From: Verrucomicrobiota bacterium | GTDB lineage: Bacteria > Verrucomicrobiota > Verrucomicrobiia > Limisphaerales > UBA8199 | DNA: 17,584 nucleotides | Assembly (NCBI GenBank): GCA_026397855.1 | Contig: JAPLUA010000110.1 | Location: forward strand, 1-17,584 | Reading direction: 5' to 3' | In this document: positions 7,637-14,400 of the stretch, one piece after another | Position numbering within the stretch: position 1 is the first letter of the stretch | Layout of the letters: every line of letters begins with the position of its first letter | Program-made: the position numbers and the translations under genes | The notes under the pieces: generated by a model | The model's input: only the letters and a program-made list of their open reading frames with translations | Databases searched by the model: none | What the model was told of the DNA's origin: nothing

Positions 7637-7750
7637 CCGCCAATGCCGCGCGCGAGTTTGCAGCCGGCAAAGGCCGGGCACCTTGGACCGTGATGAACCG
7701 GGCCTTCACCTGTCCAACCTTTCAGACAATGCCTTATTTGAACTGATGTC
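7637..7750 (+). other. 114-bp gap between the ATPase and first GspF gene
   Basis: This is the only sizeable gap inside the pilus-like module. I see no strong promoter or terminator; a short GC-rich CCGG-N6-CCGG repeat lies near 7664-7677. A 17-codon ATG frame ending near 7746 shows no features of a real gene. Confidence 0.4.
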
Positions 7751-8734
7751 ATGAGCTACGACGAATTTGCATTCTTCAACCAGCAGTTGGCGGCGATGTT
7801 GCGCGACGGGATGCCGCTGGAGGGGGCGCTGAAGGAATTGTGCGCCGGGATGCGGACGGGGACATTGAGGTCGGAGATCGAGCAACTGGAAGCCGACCTG
7901 GCCCGGGGCACCCCGCTCAAGGAAGCCTTGGCGCGGCGGGAGCTGCCATCGTTCTACATCCGCATGCTGGAGATTGGCGCCCGCAGCAACGACCTCCCGG
8001 GCGTGCTCACCCTGCTCGCGGACTATTACCAGCGGGCCAATGCGCTTTGGGTCCGGCTCAAGGGCCTGATGGTTTACCCGCTCATCGTCGTCATCGTGTC
8101 GCTGGGCCTGACGCTGACAGTAGCGCTGGCTTTGAAGAGGTTCATGGGGCAGTTCTTCGACCAGTTTGCCCCGCCGCAGGCGCTGCTTCTCAGCGTGTGG
8201 ATCCCGCCGATCGTGCTCGCCGGGGTGGCGCTGCTCGGTCTAGCGGCGGCCTTCATCCCGAGCTGGCGGGCGTGGCTGCGGTGGCGGCTGCCGGCCTTCA
8301 GGGAAGCCAGCCTCGCGCAGCTCGCATCGGCGATGACCCTCATGCTCAAGAATGGAATGACCCTGCCTGAGGCCCTGGCGATGGCAGAGTCACTGGAGAG
8401 CGGGACGCCGGCCGGCAAGGCCCTGGCTCGTTGGCGCCATCTTGTCGAGGCGGGCCAGGGCAAACCGGCCCAGTGGACCGGTGATAGCTGGCCATTCCCG
8501 CCGCTATTCGTTTGGCTGGTGCAGAAGGGCGGCGAGGATGTGGCGGCGGGTTTCCGGAAGGCGGCGGACATTTACCAGGCCCGCGCCGCTTACCGGATTG
8601 AGCTCGCCCTGTATGGGGCGCTGCCGGTGTCCATTCTCCTGCTCGGCCAGATGGTCTTGTGGCAGGCATTGCCGCTGATGAGGTCCATGACCTGGATGAT
8701 GGATATGCTCGGGGGATCCATGAGCGGGGATTGA
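7751..8734 (+). CDS. GspF/PilC-type inner-membrane platform protein 1
   Basis: A 327-residue polytopic protein of the T2SSF family, which sits in the inner membrane at the centre of the ATPase ring and helps extrude pseudopilin subunits. Two cytoplasmic F domains are visible: residues about 5-103 (FFNQQLAAMLRDGMPLEGAL, then LEIGARSNDLPGVL) and about 184-282 (LAQLASAMTLMLKNGMTLPEAL, then VQKGGEDVAAGFRKAADIY). The paired pattern MLxxGMxLxxAL marks both halves. Hydrophobic segments lie near 106-126, 148-171 and 285-308, the usual topology. It lacks the extra ~60 N-terminal residues found in many GspF proteins. The gene is followed after 6 bp by a second, different GspF gene, so the two are probably co-translated. 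Start ATG at 7751. Confidence 0.9.
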   Translation: MSYDEFAFFNQQLAAMLRDGMPLEGALKELCAGMRTGTLRSEIEQLEADLARGTPLKEALARRELPSFYIRMLEIGARSNDLPGVLTLLADYYQRANALWVRLKGLMVYPLIVVIVSLGLTLTVALALKRFMGQFFDQFAPPQALLLSVWIPPIVLAGVALLGLAAAFIPSWRAWLRWRLPAFREASLAQLASAMTLMLKNGMTLPEALAMAESLESGTPAGKALARWRHLVEAGQGKPAQWTGDSWPFPPLFVWLVQKGGEDVAAGFRKAADIYQARAAYRIELALYGALPVSILLLGQMVLWQALPLMRSMTWMMDMLGGSMSGD

Positions 8735-8740
8735 CGCGCG

Positions 8741-9937
8741 ATGAATGACACCCTTGAACAGTTCTCCCAGTTGGATCCAGTCATCGCAATACTGGTCCTG
8801 GCGCTAGTCTTTGTGGGCTACCTGCTGCTCGTGCTCGCGCCCGTCTGCGGGGTGACCTATCTCATTTACTTCCTGTTGACGCTGCCGATGCGGCGCAACG
8901 AGCGGGCGCGGTTGTTCCTGGATCTGCTGGAGCTGGGGTTGAAGGAGGGGAAAACACCGGAAGCTGCCATAGTCACAGCGGCCGCAACTCGCGACCGGTC
9001 GCTGGGCGTGCGATTCCAACTGTTGGCGGCTCACCTCGAGCAGGGACTGTCGCTCAGCCAGGCGCTGGAGCAGGTGCCGCGCGTGGTGACACCGCAGATC
9101 CGCGCGATGCTCAAGACCGGCGAACGCATCGGCGACGTGACGAAGGTGCTGCCGGCCTGCCGCCAGTTGCTGACCGACGGCGTCTCACAGGTCCGGGGGG
9201 CGCTCAACTACCTGATCCTGCTGGTATTCGCCGTCAGCCCGGCAATGATCTTCGTGCCCCTTATGCTCAGGATCAGAGTATTGCCAGCGTTCCGTACGGT
9301 CTTTGATGCAATGTTGGAAGGGGTGCCTTTGCCGGCTTTCACCCGCCTGGTGTTTGATGGGAATGATATTTCGACAGCCATCCAGGTGGGCATCCTCGGC
9401 CTTATGTGGCTGGCACTGCTCGCTTACCTGGGTGGACCCAGGCTGCGTGGGTGGGTGAACCGCTCGCTGCCTGGGGTGCCGGATCGGGTGATCTACAGGC
9501 TGCCCTGGCGCCGGAAGCGCATGCAGCGGGACTTTTCTTCCATGCTGGCCATGCTGCTGGATGCCGAAGTGCCCGAAGCCGAAGCGGTTGCCCTGGCGGC
9601 GGAATCCACGGGAAATATTCTGTTTGCCCGGCGCGCGGTGAGGTTACGCGAGCTGTTGGTGCAGGGAGTCAAGCTGCCGGAGGCTATCCGCGTGATGGAC
9701 GACTCGAAGGAGCTGCAATGGCGGCTTGCGAATGCGCTGCGTGGGGGAGGCGGGTTTCTGCGCGCGCTGGCCGGGTGGCATGAAGCGCTGGATGCCAGGG
9801 CCTTCCAGTTGGAACAGGCCGCCGCCCAGTTCACGACGACGGCCCTGGTGCTGTTCAACGGGCTCATCGTGGCCAGCGTCGTGATCGCGGTGTTCCTGGT
9901 TTTTGTCAGGATTATCAACGAGGGCATACTATGGTGA
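8741..9937 (+). CDS. GspF-like inner-membrane platform protein 2
   Basis: The second T2SSF-like protein, 398 residues and clearly divergent from its neighbour. It begins with an additional long hydrophobic stretch (about 13-48, one or two membrane helices) absent from the first copy. F-like domains follow at about 55-155 (LFLDLLELGLKEGKTPEAAI, then LKTGERIGDVTKVL) and 262-365 (DFSSMLAMLLDAEVPEAEAV), with membrane segments near 156-177, 212-232 and 366-388. The second domain has lost the acidic/glycine pattern after the helix pair and reads GGGGFLRALAGWHEAL instead. The ATG at 8741 lies 6 bp after the preceding stop; the gene overlaps the next by 7 nt. Possible roles are a partner of the first GspF in a hetero-oligomeric platform or a replacement for another inner-membrane component; both are inference. 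Confidence 0.87.
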   Translation: MNDTLEQFSQLDPVIAILVLALVFVGYLLLVLAPVCGVTYLIYFLLTLPMRRNERARLFLDLLELGLKEGKTPEAAIVTAAATRDRSLGVRFQLLAAHLEQGLSLSQALEQVPRVVTPQIRAMLKTGERIGDVTKVLPACRQLLTDGVSQVRGALNYLILLVFAVSPAMIFVPLMLRIRVLPAFRTVFDAMLEGVPLPAFTRLVFDGNDISTAIQVGILGLMWLALLAYLGGPRLRGWVNRSLPGVPDRVIYRLPWRRKRMQRDFSSMLAMLLDAEVPEAEAVALAAESTGNILFARRAVRLRELLVQGVKLPEAIRVMDDSKELQWRLANALRGGGGFLRALAGWHEALDARAFQLEQAAAQFTTTALVLFNGLIVASVVIAVFLVFVRIINEGILW

Positions 9938-10311
9938 TTCGGACCCGGCTCAAATCCAGGCGGCAATGCGGGGCGCTGATGACGGAGCTGATGGTGGCTT
10001 TGGCGATCCTCGCGGGGGTGCTGCTGCCGTTGGCCTACTCCCTCGTGTCGGAACGAAGGCTGGCCCGCTCATCCTACCAGCGGGCCGTGGCGATGGAGAT
10101 CGTGGACGGGGAAATGGAAGCGCTGGTGGCGGGCGAATGGCGGGCGTTCCCGCCCGGCACACAGGATTACCGAGTTCGCGCCGCCGCAATGACTAACCTT
10201 CCCCCCGGCAAGTTCCTGCTCACCTTGGAGCCCGGCCATGTGCGGCTGCAATGGCAGCCGGCGGTGAAGCAACACGGTGGCGCAGTCGTGCGCGAAGCGA
10301 GGGTGAAATGA
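9931..10311 (+). CDS. Prepilin-type pseudopilin (GspI/PilV-like)
   Basis: A 126-residue protein with a class III (type IV prepilin) signal: a basic leader of 14 residues ending in Gly, then ALMTELMVALAILAGVLLPL. Glu lies at +5 of the mature protein (E19 of the precursor), followed by one hydrophobic helix. Prepilin peptidase would cut after G14 and methylate the new N-terminus. The remainder is a short soluble domain without recognisable motifs, and about the size of a minor pseudopilin such as GspI. Start ATG at 9931 overlaps the stop of the upstream GspF-like gene by 7 nt, and its own stop overlaps the next start (ATGA), which indicates translational coupling. The call as a pseudopilin is firm; the subtype is a guess from size and gene order. 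Confidence 0.85.
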   Translation: MVIRTRLKSRRQCGALMTELMVALAILAGVLLPLAYSLVSERRLARSSYQRAVAMEIVDGEMEALVAGEWRAFPPGTQDYRVRAAAMTNLPPGKFLLTLEPGHVRLQWQPAVKQHGGAVVREARVK

Positions 10312-10850
10312 AGATCAGGCGCGAAACAGAATGCAGGCGGCAGAACGAGGGCCGAAGATCAGCGATCCGCGGCTTCCAGCTCATCGAGGCGCTGGTTTAT
10401 ATCGCCGTGATCTTCGTAGTGCTGGGGGCCGGCTACGAGGCCCTTTATCGCTGTATGGACAGCTCGATCACGCTGCGTCGCAATGCGGACGACATCGCCA
10501 GTGCGCTGCACGCCGGGGAACGGTGGCGCGCGGACGTGCGGCTCGCCAGCCGGCAGATCCGGGTGGAGCAGACGCCCTCGGAACAGATTGTCCACCTTGA
10601 GGGCCCGCGCGGGGAGGTAGCCTACCGTTTTGCCACGAATGCCGTTTTACGGCGGGTCGGGGATGCCCCGTGGGTGCGCCTGCTGCCAAGCGTCAAGTCA
10701 TCGGTCATGGAGGCTGACCCGCGCCGGCAGGTGACGGCGTGGCGCTGGGAACTCGAGCTTAAGCCACGCCAGCAGGCAAACATGAAGCCGGGGCGCGTCC
10801 GGCCGCTATTCACGTTCATCGCCGTCCCCGAAGGGAGCCCAAGCCAATGA
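10308..10850 (+). CDS. Prepilin-type pseudopilin (GspJ-like)
   Basis: A 180-residue precursor with a 22-residue basic leader ending RG, then the mature start FQLIEALVYIAVIFVVLGAG with Glu at +5 (E27). This is a textbook prepilin cleavage motif followed by the assembly helix. The soluble part (about 50-180) is predicted to be beta-rich, and the position after a GspI-like gene suits GspJ. ATG at 10308 is chosen because it overlaps the previous stop by 4 nt (ATGA) and gives a normal leader; an upstream in-frame start would add 19 residues read from the preceding gene. The 3' end overlaps the next gene's ATG by 4 nt in the same way. Role inferred: minor tip subunit of a pseudopilus. Confidence 0.85.
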   Translation: MKIRRETECRRQNEGRRSAIRGFQLIEALVYIAVIFVVLGAGYEALYRCMDSSITLRRNADDIASALHAGERWRADVRLASRQIRVEQTPSEQIVHLEGPRGEVAYRFATNAVLRRVGDAPWVRLLPSVKSSVMEADPRRQVTAWRWELELKPRQQANMKPGRVRPLFTFIAVPEGSPSQ

Positions 10851-11137
10851 AGATCAATCCCGCTCAAGCATCGTGGACCCTGCGTCGCCGCCACGGCCCT
10901 CGCCGCCAGCAGGACGGCATGGCGGTCATCGTAGTCCTGGCGCTGCTGGCCATCATTCTTGTTTACGTCGCCGGGAACATCCGCTCCCTCTACTGCCTGG
11001 GCGCGGAGTTGAAGCTGGTGGAGAGGCAGCAAAAGCAGCGGCTCCAGGCTGCCGCGGCTGTTGCGATTGCCAGAACCAACTCAACGCCGCAACCCGCCGC
11101 CGCGCCCCCGAAGCCCACAACAACCCCCAACCACTGA
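10847..11137 (+). CDS. Small GspK/PilX-like pseudopilin-related membrane protein
   Basis: A 96-residue protein with a basic N-terminus (RRRHGPRRQQDG, 13-24) followed directly by one hydrophobic helix, MAVIVVLALLAIILVYVAG (25-43). A Gly precedes the helix as in prepilins, but +5 is Val, not Glu. GspK pseudopilins also lack Glu+5, and the position after GspI- and GspJ-like genes fits. However, GspK is normally about 300 residues with a large globular domain; here the helix is followed only by a charged segment (LKLVERQQKQRLQ, probably helical or coiled coil) and an Ala/Pro/Thr tail. It may be a reduced GspK or a different single-pass assembly factor. Start ATG at 10847 overlaps the previous stop by 4 nt, which strongly supports it as a real gene. 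Confidence 0.75.
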   Translation: MKINPAQASWTLRRRHGPRRQQDGMAVIVVLALLAIILVYVAGNIRSLYCLGAELKLVERQQKQRLQAAAAVAIARTNSTPQPAAAPPKPTTTPNH

Positions 11138-11142
11138 CCCGG

Positions 11143-11391
11143 ATGGACCGCATCACCGCTATCAAGAAGTCGCTCCGGGCGTTCGTCTGCGGCCTGGTCG
11201 GCTTCCTCCCGTTCATCGGCATCATCCCGGCGATCTATGCGCTGGTCTGCTGGGCCCAGATTCGCTTCCATTACCGCAACCAGTGGAACCCGGCCTCGGC
11301 TTACCTGAGCTGTGGCGCCTGGCTGGCCGTTCTGGGCCTGGCCGGCTCGGCGCTGATCCTTGCCGTGCTCGCCGTCCAGTTCATGATCTAG
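11143..11391 (+). CDS. Small two-helix membrane protein, unknown function
   Basis: An 82-residue protein not recognised as any named family. It has a short basic start (MDRITAIKKSLR), a first hydrophobic segment at about 12-38 (CGLVGFLPFIGIIPAIYALV), a polar link with RFHYRNQWNP (41-50), and a second segment at about 54-81. The FLPFIGIIPAIYALVCW pattern resembles DUF4190-type small membrane proteins. The ATG at 11143 lies 5 bp after the preceding stop, so it is likely part of the same operon and may be an accessory of the pilus-like machine; that is an inference from position alone. It ends 9 bp before the stop codon of the convergent protease gene, with no clear terminator between them. Confidence 0.65.
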   Translation: MDRITAIKKSLRAFVCGLVGFLPFIGIIPAIYALVCWAQIRFHYRNQWNPASAYLSCGAWLAVLGLAGSALILAVLAVQFMI

Positions 11392-11400
11392 TTTGGGACC

Positions 11401-14400
11401 TCACGGTCGAACCTGCACGCGGTAGAAACGCGCCCCCTTGCTGGCGTTGGTAGTGGTGTAATGCATCGGGCTGCCTGCGGCCTGAATCCAGTCGCTCACC
11501 GCTGTCCATGCCCCCGCGTTGGAGGATGCGGAAGGCCAGGCCAAGGCCCGGTAAAACCGGCGCGCGGAAGTCGCCGCCTGGGGATCGGTCCAATCCAGCG
11601 CCCCCCCCGCCGCATTGGTGAGCGTGGAGGTCCAGGCGCTAAGATTGGTGGAGACCTGGACGGCGTAAGGCGTGTTGGCTGGCGCGTCAATATGCAGTTT
11701 GAAAGCGCCGCCAGGGTGGCTCACTGAACCCGACAGGCGAGGCAATTGTTGCGGGGCCTCGAGACTCGATGCCTGCACCTGGTAGAGCCGGCCCGGGATG
11801 GCGGCCCATTCAAGCCGCACAAGCGTGTTGCTCTGAACCGTCGCCGAAAGGAAAACGAGCTTCGAGGCGGCGTTGGTAGGGTTCGTGCCGGCAATGAACT
11901 CGTCGTAATCAGACATCCCATCGCCATCCGAATCGATGGATGACGTGCGGTTGGCAGCGGCTGATCCGAAGTAATATCTCTCCCAGGCGTCGGAGATGCC
12001 GTTGCGATTGGCATCAATGAAGTTGTAGTTGCCCGTGAAAGTGAGAGTCTCTTTGTTGGTGAGCGTGTTCGACTGGTCGGGAGGAGTTTGGTGAAAGGCG
12101 ACATCACTGAAATGCACCGTATAAGGGCCGGGGGGCACGTTGGTGATGGTGGTCAACGGGGCGGAGCCGACCTGGCCTATGGGCCCGATGAGGGTGAAAT
12201 TACCCTGGCCGAGGTTCTTGGAGACGACAATTTTACCGCCGCCGGCCACACCGGTAATTCTGACATCGTCCAGCAGCCAGCCGTCCAGCGGGCCTTGGCC
12301 ATCGCTAAACGCTACATACCACCACACGACCTGGATGTTCCTCCCAACGTACTCGGTGAGATCCACCGTGGCCTTCTGCCAATCCATCACTGCTGTGCCG
12401 ACATAATTCATCCGGCCCGGCACGTCGGTGGGGGCCATACTGCTGTCGGTGCGGATACCCAGTTCGGCGCCGAGGGTAAGCACGGAAGAGAAATCGTAGC
12501 AGTGCCAGAAGGTAAGGGTGGCCGCACTGAAGCCGGAGAGGTCAATCCACGGGCTGCAAAGGATGCTTGTTTGCATTTCAAGAAAACCCAAGGTCTCACC
12601 CTGAAGATTGCTGCCCCAGACGTTCGTGCCCGAATAGGCGGAACCCTGCAAGCCATTGTTGGGGGTTCCGAGCGACCAGTTCAAAGCCGAGCCAGCATCC
12701 GGCACGACAGTCCATTCATTGGAGCCCTGTTCCAAATCATCGAACCAGGGTGGCCGCGGCGCTCGTCGCGTGGTAAAAGTGTAAAGGTCGCCCTCATTGT
12801 CATCCACGGTCGTGTTGCCGGCATCGTCCCTGCTGACCACCTGGTAATAGTAGTCCCGCCTGGCCAAAAGGCTGGCCACCGTCACGCTATGATTGGTGAC
12901 CAATTCCGCGCTGTAGGCCGTCCGGCCCAGAAAGACCGATTCGCCATATTGGACCAGTGAATCCGCCGGTTTCGACGTGGTCCAGCTCACCGTCGCATCG
13001 CCGTAGCCCGTGACTGCCGCGACATTGGTGATGAGCGGCGGCACAGTATTAATGGTTGCAGTGGTGATGGCGTTGCTTCCATTCGAAGCGTCGAAATACG
13101 CAGCGGTGACGATATCGCCGCCGCGGACGGTCAACTGGTTCGGAGCGTTGGTGCCCGTCACCGTCAGAAAGCCGCGGAACAGACCTGGCCGGATCGTTTC
13201 GCGCAGGACGACAGTAACTTTATTGGTGCTTGAACTGGTCGAGAAGGTGGCTAGCGCCTGACCTGTCCCGGCGAGGTCGGAATCTCCCATCTCGACGGTA
13301 ATCTGGGCTGGGGCAGTGTACACGTTGTGGTTAAGGTAGATGCTTCCAACACCGCTGGCCCCCGGCGTCAGGAAAGCAAGAATATTCCGCAGAAGCACAA
13401 CTTCATTGTTGGGCGGCACTCCTGTCGCGGGAACTGCATCCAGCGGGAACGAGAGAAAAACGACTCTGCCGGGGCTGTCCGCCCCAACCTGCGGATAGCT
13501 CATGCCGCAGGGTCTCCGGGAGACAGCTTCATAAAGAATGGGGGTGGCGTTGGTACCGGGCGTAAAGGTGTCGGAGAAGTCCGGGCCGAAGGAAACGCTT
13601 ATAAAGTCGGAAAGGTCGAGACTGGGATAGTTGTTGTAATCGAGCGTGACGTATGTGCCGCTGCTGATTGGATCTCCTGGCGCGCCCAGTATGGCTGGCA
13701 CGCCGAAGTCCTCGTCGCAGTCCGTGCAGGTTGCCAACGGATCGGAGTTCTGCTTAAATCCGCCCACTTGGAGCACATTCTTGCGGAAGGGCACGTTGCC
13801 CAACCGGCTGAGGATCCCCATAGACGCCATGAAGAAGGAGCCCCCACCGTCGAGGTAATCTTGAATCATGACCTGTTGCCGGGCATTGATCGTGTTGTTG
13901 GTGGCGGAAGGGTCGGTAAGACCATCTTCGTCAACACCGTAGTTAATGGCGTCATCAATGGTGCGCCAGATGACCGCCGGAAATACGCGGAGGTCGGAGA
14001 GTTGGGGGGAGCCGCGCGCAGAGACTTTCCAATGCGCGAAGCTGAAGCCGGCGGCGGTCAATGAATTGGTGTAAGTGCTGTCGGGGATGTCGGGCGAGCC
14101 GCTCACCGGTTCGTAGGCATCCACCAGCAAGACCGTCGGTACGGCCACCCCGACGAACTTGAAATAGGCGCCGGAGTTGTTGTTGGTGGCGGCATTGCCG
14201 GCGGCATCCGTCGAGACGACGTAGAAGGAATAGGTCTGGCCGGGAGCCAGGCCGCCCAATCGGATGGAATGGGTGGTCGTAAGCGCGGCGTTGGTTAAAG
14301 CTAGGCCAAAGGTGAGGTTGGTGCCGTAATAAGCAATGGAGGCGGTCGGCTCGCTGGTCTGCCAGGAGATGGTGATGACGCCGAGATCCATGGCAGCCGT

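Noticed and set aside
6530..7681. 383-codon - strand ORF antisense to the GspE-like ATPase
   Set aside because: Fully opposite a gene with all the ATPase motifs; the translation is His/Arg/Gln-rich and resembles no family.
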